Below are positions 7,035 through 15,147 of a DNA stretch of 23,987 nt, piece by piece. The notes under the pieces were generated by a model. It did not search any database. It was not told the DNA's origin and saw nothing but the letters and a program-made list of their open reading frames with translations. Numbering within the stretch: the stretch's first letter is position 1; each line of letters begins with the position of its first letter. Both the position numbers and the translations under genes were made by a program. Source of the stretch: 2-01-FULL-39-28 sp964436165 (lineage in GTDB: Bacteria > Patescibacteriota > Minisyncoccia > 2-02-FULL-40-12 > GWA2-44-9); assembly GCA_964436165.1 (NCBI GenBank), contig CAYTBY010000017.1:1-23987 (forward strand). Direction: 5' to 3'.

Positions 7035-8883
7035 AATGAAGAAAGAGGAAAAACCACTTTCTGGATTTATTTTTACTCTGCTTAGGCGCAGGCTTCGATG
7101 TTTTTTCTTTCGGTTCAACTTCGATCTTAAAACTTGCTTCGAAATCAATATAATGATCGAGGGCAGAACTGGTTGTAAGGGTCACTTCATAGTTTCCTTT
7201 CGGAAACTCACTAAAGTCCCCGGCTTCAAGATCGCTCCATTGCCGCGTAGGCTTAGTCGCTGACTTGGCCTTACTTGAATTACTATCTCTATCGGTTTTA
7301 GTTTTAGGCATAGTTTGCTGAATATAAAGAATGTTGGCTGACCGATTTATGGCATCTCTCAACTCCTCGAGAATCTTCTCTGCATAATTCTCAGACTTTA
7401 ATGTATCTTCCCGCTTATCTTTAAACTTAGAAGCACCTTGAACCACTACCCCAATATTGGCAAAATATCCTTCGGTTGGATTAACCCGCTCCATGAAATC
7501 TTCGGGAATTTTTATGGGAATGCTCATCTGCTTTACGGCAGCAGTAGACATTTCTTCTAAAACAATATTTACATAAACAGTTTCTCCGGGTTTAGCGCTA
7601 GTCTGTGACAAGAAAGAGGTTTTGTTTGTCCAAACTTTTAGATTGTTGACAAAATCAATATGAACCTTGACCGACTCAACATTGGACCTGGTCCCGGTCT
7701 TTTCAAGGCCTTCGAATATCTTGGCTATATTGCCAAATACTTGTCTAAAAGGATTTTCTCTCGCCTGAATAGAAACAGGGATTACATTCTTTAGAAAAAA
7801 CTCCGGCTTATCTTTGACAACTACTCTGGCTTGATAAGCTAATGATAAACGGTCTATATCACCTAATTGGCCTTCGGCCCAAATAAACGGCAGTTCTGTA
7901 ATAATCATCCTGGCCAAAGGACCAAAAGCAATATTCTCCTTTAGTGAAAACTCTATGTTGCCAAAATGAGCAACTATTTCCAGGGGTAACAATGAAGCAG
8001 TTCCCCCTATGGCTCCGGCTATCTCATAAGCCCCGTCTACGAGAATAACCCCGGAAGTGTCTAGACGACAACCGGCAATTTTATGAGCATCGAGGGGTGA
8101 CTGAATGGTTGCGGCCACACCAACATGAACAAAGGGATAGCTCACCATACCGGTTCCGAATAAGGGATGACCGAAAGCATAAATTTTATCATTATCGACC
8201 CAGGTTACCGTACCAGAACCGCCAACAGGAATTGGCCCGTCAGCAAGATAAACGGATATCATCGAACCTGGTTTAAGATTACTTTTAGTCGGCTCTGGAC
8301 ATTTGGGGGAAGAATTATCTCCGACCGCCATATTATTGATTCCTGGAAAAAGCATTAGGTTATGAAAATCCTTGCCGTCATAAGAAATTGTGGCCGGATA
8401 TGAAAACTGATTAGCAAATCCATAGCCGTGAAAGTTAGTTCCAAGCATTTTCTCGGCCGGCGTGAGCATAAAATTGATCCCGCCCTCGGTAAAAGAACCG
8501 ACACCATAACTCAACGCGCCAACCAAAGTACCGTTCTCAATACAATCAGTAAGTTTCTCTTCGGCCGTAACTTGATTATCTCCGCACCCAATAAAAATCG
8601 GGCTACCGCTCATACCAGCTACTGGACCGATCTTTTCTAACAATGTCTCCATCGGCCCACCAGAAAGACGAGCTAAGATCAGATTAAGCCCCCCGTAGTT
8701 GATAGATTCGCCCAAAACAACATCAAATGGTTCCGGCTCAACTCCGCTAAACACAGAGAAGCCGATTGCCCGAGTACCAGATTTCAGATCTTGAAGTTTT
8801 AAAACCTTAGGCGCTCTGGCAAGGGCATATTCAGAAAAAAAAGATAAGAACAAGACGGTAAACAACAGGCGATAGAGTTTCAT
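7033..8883 (-). CDS. Secreted SpoIVB/S55-type serine peptidase-like protein
   Basis: The protein has 616 residues. A signal peptide (about 1-22, cut after ALA or ARA) marks export. Residues about 30-330 match the S55 peptidase domain named after the sporulation protease SpoIVB. It has the nucleophile motif AGMSGSPIFIG (serines 92 and 94; the family's catalytic serine lies in GMSGSP), a second conserved block GTLVGALSYG (118-127), and the FGHP block YAFGHPLFGTG (235-245, His239). The C-terminal half, about 380-600, has no domain I recognise, and the end is lysine-rich. Non-sporulating bacteria often carry such proteins, and in many the peptidase activity is unproven. The gene follows the nucleotidyltransferase by 57 bases. 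AAGGG seven bases before the ATG may serve as ribosome site. Confidence 0.85.
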   Translation of the reverse strand: MKLYRLLFTVLFLSFFSEYALARAPKVLKLQDLKSGTRAIGFSVFSGVEPEPFDVVLGESINYGGLNLILARLSGGPMETLLEKIGPVAGMSGSPIFIGCGDNQVTAEEKLTDCIENGTLVGALSYGVGSFTEGGINFMLTPAEKMLGTNFHGYGFANQFSYPATISYDGKDFHNLMLFPGINNMAVGDNSSPKCPEPTKSNLKPGSMISVYLADGPIPVGGSGTVTWVDNDKIYAFGHPLFGTGMVSYPFVHVGVAATIQSPLDAHKIAGCRLDTSGVILVDGAYEIAGAIGGTASLLPLEIVAHFGNIEFSLKENIAFGPLARMIITELPFIWAEGQLGDIDRLSLAYQARVVVKDKPEFFLKNVIPVSIQARENPFRQVFGNIAKIFEGLEKTGTRSNVESVKVHIDFVNNLKVWTNKTSFLSQTSAKPGETVYVNIVLEEMSTAAVKQMSIPIKIPEDFMERVNPTEGYFANIGVVVQGASKFKDKREDTLKSENYAEKILEELRDAINRSANILYIQQTMPKTKTDRDSNSSKAKSATKPTRQWSDLEAGDFSEFPKGNYEVTLTTSSALDHYIDFEASFKIEVEPKEKTSKPAPKQSKNKSRKWFFLFLH

Positions 8884-8940
8884 TTTCCAACCCTTTTTAA
8901 AAGTACTTATTTATAAGAGAACTAACATATAATATAAATG

Positions 8941-9933
8941 TTAGCAAACGAGTCCGGAATCTCTCTCTGTCGTATAAGAAATAACCCCCAAACGTATCAA
9001 GCCTTCTTTATATTTTCCAATAACTATTTTCTCAAACGACTGAGGGTGAAATTCCAGTTCGCTATCGGTAAAAACAACTCTTCCCCCGCTTTTATATGTT
9101 ATCGGATTTCCGGCTATGAGCTTTTGCTGATATTTTTTCAATAACTTTTCCGTTAAGTTTCCAATGGAAAAATCAAAAACTATTTCCAACAAACCGGCTA
9201 ATGTTTTAAAGAATTTACTGGAAGCAACGTTCCGCCTGACAAAATCTTTTTGAGGATGAAAATTATAAACATAATTATTCAGCCAGAGATTAGAGGTATA
9301 GAAATTATCAATCAGATCATCCGATATCATCACCGGCTTAAGGTTCGCGTATGTCTGGGCATTAAAAATACTTTCATGGGGGATATGCAGATGATTGTCA
9401 GTAATATAATGATTGAAACACAGCTTGTCGGGAGCAACTTTTTGATCTTTTTTCCTTCTTGCCCCCATCAACGAACTGATCAACCACAAAAAAAGCCGGC
9501 AAGTATATAAGCGCCCGGATCTGGCTATGATTAAGACATCGAAGTCGCTGTCCTCTTCCGTATTGTTTATGGCCATAGAACCAGAAGCAAAAACACCCCG
9601 AAGATATGGCGCCAGAGAAAGAACCCTGACTAGTTTAAGAAATTTTTTCCATTTTTGATCTGCTATCTTGTTTCGCTTCATTCTTAAATCGTAAAGATTA
9701 TTCCTGCCATTGAGAAAATAAAAACCATTCTTCTGGTTAGTTACTCCTGAATTAACCAGCCTGTCTAATTCAGTAGCAATGTCACTCGGCCTAATTTCCC
9801 CTATTCCGCCGGAAATTCTGGATATCCTGGCCGGATTTATTAAGTATTTATATGTTTCGATCAGGGTTAACGGATAATCAAAAATATCGTAATAAATAAT
9901 CGTCGCTAAAATTGAGTTTCTTAAGTAAAACAT
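8941..9933 (-). CDS. Nucleotidyltransferase-fold protein
   Basis: The protein has 330 residues. The centre carries a polymerase-beta-type nucleotidyltransferase motif: GVFASGSMA (113-121, Gly118-Ser119) followed by EEDSDFDVLII, with the metal-binding aspartates Asp130 and Asp132 in a D-x-D. This is the usual G-S-x(n)-D-x-D arrangement. Residues 1-80 are helical and look like a winged-helix segment (ATELDRLVNSGVTNQKNG). The C-terminal 170 residues are not recognised, though basic stretches suggest nucleic-acid contact. The substrate cannot be named. Similar stand-alone proteins are common in CPR genomes. It follows the terminator of the Bat-type set and precedes the S55-type gene, with which it is probably co-transcribed. 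Confidence 0.8.
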   Translation of the reverse strand: MFYLRNSILATIIYYDIFDYPLTLIETYKYLINPARISRISGGIGEIRPSDIATELDRLVNSGVTNQKNGFYFLNGRNNLYDLRMKRNKIADQKWKKFLKLVRVLSLAPYLRGVFASGSMAINNTEEDSDFDVLIIARSGRLYTCRLFLWLISSLMGARRKKDQKVAPDKLCFNHYITDNHLHIPHESIFNAQTYANLKPVMISDDLIDNFYTSNLWLNNYVYNFHPQKDFVRRNVASSKFFKTLAGLLEIVFDFSIGNLTEKLLKKYQQKLIAGNPITYKSGGRVVFTDSELEFHPQSFEKIVIGKYKEGLIRLGVISYTTERDSGLVC

Positions 9934-9959
9934 GAAGTCAATGTAATTATCATAAACAA

Positions 9960-9986
9960 AAAAGCGGCTTTTACAATGCCGCTTTT
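9960..9986 (-). terminator. Terminator of the Bat-type gene set
   Basis: AAAAGCGGC (9960-9968) and GCCGCTTTT (9978-9986) form a 9-bp stem with a nine-base loop. Read on the minus strand it ends in TTTTTTGTTT. The stem overlaps the TAA stop of the last VWA gene at 9985-9987. Confidence 0.85.
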
Positions 9987-11046
9987 ATTTATAGAAGAAA
10001 AATATTCCTAGAACCGTAAAAACCGATGACCCGAGAAGACAGTACCAGTAAAGATCCTGCAATGACTTTTCATGACTGTCAGAAGTCTTGCGCCTTTGAA
10101 CTGCACTAATTATCTTGGCAGCTATAACCGCATCTGGCTGAGTACCTAACTCAAAATACTCTCCGCCAGTCGTTACCGCTATATTCCTCAAAGATTGACG
10201 ATCAATAGAAGAATGGACAAACGGAGCCTCTATTTCCTCGTTAAGCGTCATCGGATTCCCGTTGTCATCAGTTGTATATACAGGCTGATTAATTTTTTCT
10301 CTCCAAGGAATATTACCCCCGCCGGTAGTTCCAACGCCGATAACATAGACAGGTCCTATGTTTTTCACGAGCTTGAACATCGCTTCCATTCTTCCAGACC
10401 AGACTTGACCGTCAGATATGGCAATAAATGCTTGGGGGTTCTTGCTAAGACCGTTGAGCTTAGCATCTCTTGCCAGTATCTTGACTCCCCAATAAACACC
10501 TTCTTCCATGTTGGTATCCCAAGTAATAGTATCAGAAAGAGGGAAGGGCGACTTTTTAAGGTGATCAAGAAAGAACATAACAACATTAGGATCGGTGGTA
10601 AGGCGTATCATCGGAGAAGCAGTATAGGCAAAAGTGGTCAGGGCAATTCTGTCGCCTTTCCAAGCTAATAATTCAACTAGAGTTTTCGTCCAGACAACCG
10701 CCCGACCCCACCGGTCCGGTTTTACATCCCGGACATACATTGAGGCCGAACCATCCTGAAGAATAACCAGATCGACAGAGTTTTTATTAATAACAGAAAT
10801 TACTTTCTGGGGCCTGGCGCAAGCAAGAATAAGACAAGCTATGGCTACGGTTAAACACAGCCAGAAAAACATTGGCCCAGCGAACAGGTACTTTTCTTTA
10901 ACTGGCGTTTCCCGCTTAAGCAAGTAATCTCTTGCGGTTAATCTTCTAGCAACGAATCTGATAACCCAGAGAATAGATACGATAACCGGAATAACTAAAA
11001 GATTTAAAAAAGTGGGATTAGCAAAATAGATACCTACTGCATCCAT
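9985..11046 (-). CDS. BatB/BatA-like membrane protein with von Willebrand A domain
   Basis: The protein has 353 residues. Two N-terminal membrane segments (about 13-33 and 57-77) are followed by a VWA domain facing the aqueous side. The MIDAS metal site starts with DGSAS (Asp98, Ser100, Ser102) and includes the later ISDG aspartate (Asp212). A block with VIGVGTTGGGNIP and a late ATGG-like segment (VTTGGEYFELG) matches BatA/BatB proteins. One C-terminal membrane helix ends the protein. In Bat sets such proteins are thought to be clients or partners of the MoxR ATPase. It follows the TPR gene by seven bases and is closed by a terminator overlapping its stop. Confidence 0.9.
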   Translation of the reverse strand: MDAVGIYFANPTFLNLLVIPVIVSILWVIRFVARRLTARDYLLKRETPVKEKYLFAGPMFFWLCLTVAIACLILACARPQKVISVINKNSVDLVILQDGSASMYVRDVKPDRWGRAVVWTKTLVELLAWKGDRIALTTFAYTASPMIRLTTDPNVVMFFLDHLKKSPFPLSDTITWDTNMEEGVYWGVKILARDAKLNGLSKNPQAFIAISDGQVWSGRMEAMFKLVKNIGPVYVIGVGTTGGGNIPWREKINQPVYTTDDNGNPMTLNEEIEAPFVHSSIDRQSLRNIAVTTGGEYFELGTQPDAVIAAKIISAVQRRKTSDSHEKSLQDLYWYCLLGSSVFTVLGIFFFYK

Positions 11047-11053
11047 ATCTTAG

Positions 11054-11800
11054 CTAACCCCTCTTTCTCTGAACACCGCCCTTACCAACACCGTCCTGGC
11101 TCTTTCCGTTCTTTCCCTTTGATTCATCTTCGCTCATGGGCACATGTATCTGCATCTTATCAGTACCCTTAGCCGCCGACTGAGCCCCTTCCTGGCCGTG
11201 AATACTGCTCTCTTGTCCGGACTGATTGCCGTTATTCTTTCCCGGTGACTGTTCCCGGCCTTGCTGTTTTAGCGGAAGTTTCTTTTTCCCGCTAGAAACG
11301 TCATTCCTAACCTGGAGCAAATACTCGTAGTTAAATACGGCATCAGAGTTAGAGGAGTCACCGTTGATAGCTTCAGTGTATTTTAAGATTGCCACATCAA
11401 GCAAACCAATAACTTTTGTTTTGTTCGTTTCTATCTCAAGGATACGGTAAAAAGCATTACCTTTTATAAAACTCTCCTGCGGACTTAAGATTCTATCAAA
11501 AGCTGGTTGAAGCTGAAATTCACTGGTCAGGTCTTCATAGCGCCCGAGCCAATAATTGGCTTCGAGACGGCTACTTTTTAGACTGGCCCGCTCTGAACTT
11601 AGAAGCCAGGGAATGCTATTGCCATAACTGATATATTTCTCGGCTTCGCCATAGTTCTTATCTGCGTCTTCAAAATCAAAAGCAGAAAAAGATTCTTGAG
11701 CCTCAGCTAACTTATTTTGATACAAACCATATAATCCGAATAGGGCGGATAAGACTAGGGCCACCGAAATTATCGTTCCGTACAAGATTATTTTTTTCAT
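11054..11800 (-). CDS. TPR-like membrane protein (BatC-type position)
   Basis: The protein has 248 residues. One N-terminal membrane helix (about 5-25) is followed by a helical region with tetratricopeptide-like spacing (for example SFSAFDFEDADKNYGEAEKY and ILKYTEAINGDSSNSDAVFNYEYL). A disordered, Gln/Gly/Lys-rich tail runs from about 172 to the end and includes MQIHVPMSEDESKGKNGK. Its place between two VWA genes matches the BatC position in Bat operons. AAGGAGG six bases before the ATG is the strongest ribosome site in the window. No enzyme motif is seen; a scaffold role is inferred. Confidence 0.8.
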   Translation of the reverse strand: MKKIILYGTIISVALVLSALFGLYGLYQNKLAEAQESFSAFDFEDADKNYGEAEKYISYGNSIPWLLSSERASLKSSRLEANYWLGRYEDLTSEFQLQPAFDRILSPQESFIKGNAFYRILEIETNKTKVIGLLDVAILKYTEAINGDSSNSDAVFNYEYLLQVRNDVSSGKKKLPLKQQGREQSPGKNNGNQSGQESSIHGQEGAQSAAKGTDKMQIHVPMSEDESKGKNGKSQDGVGKGGVQRKRG

Positions 11801-11824
11801 TGTCTGCCTCCTTTTTTTCTTCTT

Positions 11825-12952
11825 TTACGGAAATTTGCGGAAATGTCGGGATGAAAGCCATAATCCGACAGCTATAGTCCAAATTACAGCGGCCGCAAAA
11901 GCAAAAAGCATAAATTTGGGCTGACGAGAACTGTAGCGAGTGGTGCTGATTTGGCCAGCACTTAACGAATCTATGTCTTTCAGGGCCGCAAGAATGGCCC
12001 CTTCGTCGGATCCGGCATAGTATTTGCCGCCAGTTTTTTCAACAGCACTTTTCCAAAGACTATCATAATCAAAATAGCTCGGATGTGGAACTTCCCCCAA
12101 TGACCGATTCCAATGAGTTCGAATAAAATATATGGGAACCTGACTCCGGCGAGCCTCAAGAAGAATTTCGTCAAGAGATTTATTGTTCGATAATTTTACC
12201 GTACTATCCTCACCGTCGCTTATTAGCACCATCAGATTGCCTGATGCTTTTAAAAAATCAAAGGCCCGAAAAAGCTCCACGCCCTGGTTGATCGCATTAG
12301 CAATGTAGGTATTACCATCTGTAAATCTGGCTCTTTCCTCTGGTTCGCCAATTAACCTTATACTCATCAGAATGTTCTGATAATCATTAGTGAATGGCGT
12401 AACCACATAGGCTTCAGCTCCGAACTCGACAAGTCCTATTAGATCCTTGTACTTTCCTTTTATCCTCATCTCCATAAAACGCTCGGCGGCGGTAACGGCT
12501 GTAAAAAACCTATTCTCGCCCTTAGCCTTCAATTCTTTAGTCGTAAAAACTCCGTCCATACTGCCAGAAGCGTCAATAATCAAAGCAATCCTTCGTCCCG
12601 GATAAGTAACTGTTTCTTTGGTAAAACTAACGTAGGGATCAGCTAAAGCAATAAGAAAAAATGGTAAGCCGAGAAAAAAAAGAGTTATTACTGAATGGCG
12701 AATAAATCTTAGATTAGATTTTCGAAAGCTAGACAAGATCCCCGGAAGAATAATAAAGCTCCTGCCGGGAATATTCCTTTTAAAGTAACTAAGCGTCAGG
12801 GACAGTACAACAACCGCCCCCAACGCAAAAGCTACCAGTATTGCTTCTTCTTTTCGACCAAACTTCAAGCCAGTAAAGTTTAGATTCAGCCACTCGGTCT
12901 TTAAAAAAGATAGGACAAAATTATAAGTATCTAGGATCGGATTCGAGACCAT
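11825..12952 (-). CDS. BatA-like membrane protein with von Willebrand A domain
   Basis: The protein has 375 residues from the chosen start. N-terminal membrane segments at about 35-56 and 85-104 precede a VWA domain whose MIDAS motif is DASGS (Asp127, Ser129, Ser131) with a later VLISDGED block. A C-terminal helix (FMLFAFAAAVIWTIAVGLW) re-enters the membrane. I choose the ATG at 12952 because GGAGG lies five bases before it; the ATG at 12964 is four codons longer and itself contains that site. The gene overlaps the end of the BatD-like gene by 22 bases, suggesting coupled translation. With the other VWA gene it forms the likely VWA pair of the Bat-type set. Confidence 0.9.
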   Translation of the reverse strand: MVSNPILDTYNFVLSFLKTEWLNLNFTGLKFGRKEEAILVAFALGAVVVLSLTLSYFKRNIPGRSFIILPGILSSFRKSNLRFIRHSVITLFFLGLPFFLIALADPYVSFTKETVTYPGRRIALIIDASGSMDGVFTTKELKAKGENRFFTAVTAAERFMEMRIKGKYKDLIGLVEFGAEAYVVTPFTNDYQNILMSIRLIGEPEERARFTDGNTYIANAINQGVELFRAFDFLKASGNLMVLISDGEDSTVKLSNNKSLDEILLEARRSQVPIYFIRTHWNRSLGEVPHPSYFDYDSLWKSAVEKTGGKYYAGSDEGAILAALKDIDSLSAGQISTTRYSSRQPKFMLFAFAAAVIWTIAVGLWLSSRHFRKFP

Positions 12953-14142
12953 TGCGGCCTCCATTCTTTAAATCCCGCCCGGAAAGCAAGACTTTTTCTG
13001 ACAAACCAGAAATTGCGCCGATGTAACTTCTTAACAAGCTCGGCGCACCGATCAAGAAAGGCATCGAGTTGAGCCTCATCCAACTTTTCGGGACTATACC
13101 GGGCATAGTTAAAAACTTCGAACACTCCACCGAACTCTTCAATCCAGCGACCATTCGCCAAGATCGAGGTATTAGCCCTCATTGTTTCTAAAGTTAGATC
13201 TGAAGAAATCATGACTTTTTTAGGCCATAACCATCCTTTGCGTAACTTTAATTGACCCTCAAGTCCCCTTGTTTCAAACTTTTCTGAAAGTTGGCTGATA
13301 TTTCTAGACATAGCAATTGCTCCGGCAATTCGACAAACCGTAACAACTTTACTGACGATTTCGCTGTGCCAGCCGTTTTTATCTCTTAGACCTTTGGCAT
13401 ACTTAAGTTCTGAGCACATCCTCCGCAAAAGAGTGGCATTGCTGAATAAAGTTCCGTTGGAAGATCTCTTCTGCCGTGCACGAACTGCTCGCCAGAAAGG
13501 AAGAGATATCACTGCCAGGGGTACGATAAGAAGTAATCCGGCAAAAATAAAACCCAAAATAGCTTTAAAACGAAGTTCTTTGATAGTCCCGAATGTTTTA
13601 CCGCTTGAATCTCGTATATCTTTTGTATCCTTCGGCACCAGAGAAATAATCTTCATCGGCAAGGCCGGAAGACGATATGCGCTCTCCTTGGTGCTGATAT
13701 TTTCATTCTGTATCTTTTTATCGACTTTGAATTGAATTTCTAACGGCGGAATCGGAACTTCCTTGCCAAAGAAGTCTTCGCCGGTCAACTTGAGGTCATA
13801 TTTATACTGAAAAAACCTGAAATTCCCCCGGTGAATATCCTCATATTTCACTCCTCCAACAGATGTGTAGGGAGCAAGTGAAATTGCTGACGGTTCAAGG
13901 GCGCCCTCGCTAAGAACAACTCTGGCCAGATCAGTTTCAACAACCTGACAGGTGAGAACAACCCCAAACTGTTCGCCAATACGAACAGTGCTTCTGTCTG
14001 TTTTCCACCAGCACTTAATAGCTTCTAGGGTTTTTTCTTGCCCTAAGCCTGTCGAATGGGCCGTTTCTTGAGCTCTGGCTTTATATGCGCCACAAAATAG
14101 AACAAGCAATATAACGCTTAGAAACCTGATCTTATGAATCAC
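12931..14142 (-). CDS. BatD-like exported membrane protein
   Basis: The protein has 403 residues from a GTG start, with GAGG seven bases upstream. Residues 1-24 are a signal peptide (cut after ARA). Residues about 40-170 are a beta-rich extracytoplasmic region (TVRIGEQFGVVLTCQVVE, VPIPPLEIQFKV) like the immunoglobulin-like part of BatD. A membrane helix spans about 193-217, and the remaining 180 residues are cytoplasmic, basic and helical. Sequence match to BatD is weak, and the call leans on topology and on position directly before the VWA genes. A terminator separates it from the DUF58 gene, so it needs its own promoter in 14143-14198. I see no convincing one there. Confidence 0.7.
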   Translation of the reverse strand: MIHKIRFLSVILLVLFCGAYKARAQETAHSTGLGQEKTLEAIKCWWKTDRSTVRIGEQFGVVLTCQVVETDLARVVLSEGALEPSAISLAPYTSVGGVKYEDIHRGNFRFFQYKYDLKLTGEDFFGKEVPIPPLEIQFKVDKKIQNENISTKESAYRLPALPMKIISLVPKDTKDIRDSSGKTFGTIKELRFKAILGFIFAGLLLIVPLAVISLPFWRAVRARQKRSSNGTLFSNATLLRRMCSELKYAKGLRDKNGWHSEIVSKVVTVCRIAGAIAMSRNISQLSEKFETRGLEGQLKLRKGWLWPKKVMISSDLTLETMRANTSILANGRWIEEFGGVFEVFNYARYSPEKLDEAQLDAFLDRCAELVKKLHRRNFWFVRKSLAFRAGFKEWRPQWSRIRS

Positions 14143-14198
14143 CTTATAACCTCGTAATGTAAAGGTACTTTAGAGATGTAATACCATTAAATAAATAA

Positions 14199-14228
14199 AA
14201 AGTCCAGTACCTTAAAATACTGGACTTT
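14199..14228 (-). terminator. Terminator of the moxR-DUF58 unit
   Basis: AAAGTCCAGTA (14199-14209) and TACTGGACTTT (14218-14228) form a perfect 11-bp stem with an eight-base loop. On the minus strand a T-rich run (TTTTTATTTATTT) follows. The stem overlaps the TAA stop of the DUF58 gene at 14227-14229. It lies between DUF58 and the BatD-like gene, splitting the set in two. Confidence 0.85.
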
Positions 14229-15147
14229 ACGGAGTAACCTTTCTTTTGGTTCTCCGGATAAAGAAAAAATCGGCCATTTTTATAAAAGATTCGTTTTTAT
14301 CTCTACCGACCCTAATAACTTCTATGCCCCTATCCCGCGCCATCAGAATAAGTTCGTCCTGATATTTAGTTACCTTTTCGGAAAGACGAGAAAGCTCTCT
14401 CGAGGACAGTATCATTTTCTGGCCGCTATCTACATCAACGCACTCTACCCAACCATCGACAATTTGAGGCAAATCGAAGGCAAAGCCCTGATCTATCATT
14501 ACCATAAAGGCGTCGTGTTTTGTTTTCAAACCTACAATAGCATTGATAATTTCAGTAGGATTGCCCGCGAGAAAGTCTGAAACAAAAGGTATCGTCGAGG
14601 TTCTAGTTAATTGACCTAATATCTTTTTAGCCACTTCGGCCAGACTATTAACCGACAAAGAAAACTTACGTTCTTTATACTTTTTGATACAGGTTACGAC
14701 TTGACCCTTGCCAGCCTTGGGTCTCAAACAGCCGTATTTATGTTCATGATCAAAGAAAAACAAACCAGTAACATCCTGAAAAAAAACTCCCGACAGACCA
14801 AACATCGCTATAACTCGAGACGCTATATCGCTAGAGGAGAGACCGTTTGTCCCGCAAAAAGTAGAAAGGGACGCATCGGCAACAATAAATATGGTAGCAT
14901 TCTTATCTTCTTCAAACTCCCGAACCATAATCGGATCGTAGTTATTAAGCGAAGACTGCGGCCAATCAATTGACGATAGTTTATCGCCCGGCTGCTCCTC
15001 TCTCAAACCGACGAGATCAAATCCTTGGCCCTTAAAAAAACTTTTATGTTCTCCTCCTGAAAAATTCTTTATATAACGAAGAAGAAATAGATCTATCTCT
15101 GGTATATCTGAAAGTGTAAAATCATGACCGGTACCATCCTTTTTCAT
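14227..15147 (-). CDS. DUF58 family protein
   Basis: The protein has 306 residues. The N-terminal half carries the DUF58 signature: GQGFDLVGLREEQPGDKLSS and IDWPQSS (about 40-66), then MVREFEEDKNATIFIVADAS (about 74-93), the strand that starts the VWA-like fold. DUF58 genes are almost always next to moxR, and the protein is thought to work with the ATPase. The start ATG overlaps the moxR stop by four bases (ATGA), so translation is coupled. No membrane segment is evident, consistent with a cytoplasmic protein. A terminator overlaps its stop. Confidence 0.93.
   Translation of the reverse strand: MKKDGTGHDFTLSDIPEIDLFLLRYIKNFSGGEHKSFFKGQGFDLVGLREEQPGDKLSSIDWPQSSLNNYDPIMVREFEEDKNATIFIVADASLSTFCGTNGLSSSDIASRVIAMFGLSGVFFQDVTGLFFFDHEHKYGCLRPKAGKGQVVTCIKKYKERKFSLSVNSLAEVAKKILGQLTRTSTIPFVSDFLAGNPTEIINAIVGLKTKHDAFMVMIDQGFAFDLPQIVDGWVECVDVDSGQKMILSSRELSRLSEKVTKYQDELILMARDRGIEVIRVGRDKNESFIKMADFFFIRRTKRKVTP

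Noticed and set aside
10195..10668. Plus-strand open frame of 157 codons opposite the VWA gene
   Set aside because: Lies wholly opposite a clear VWA gene and shows no recognisable domain.
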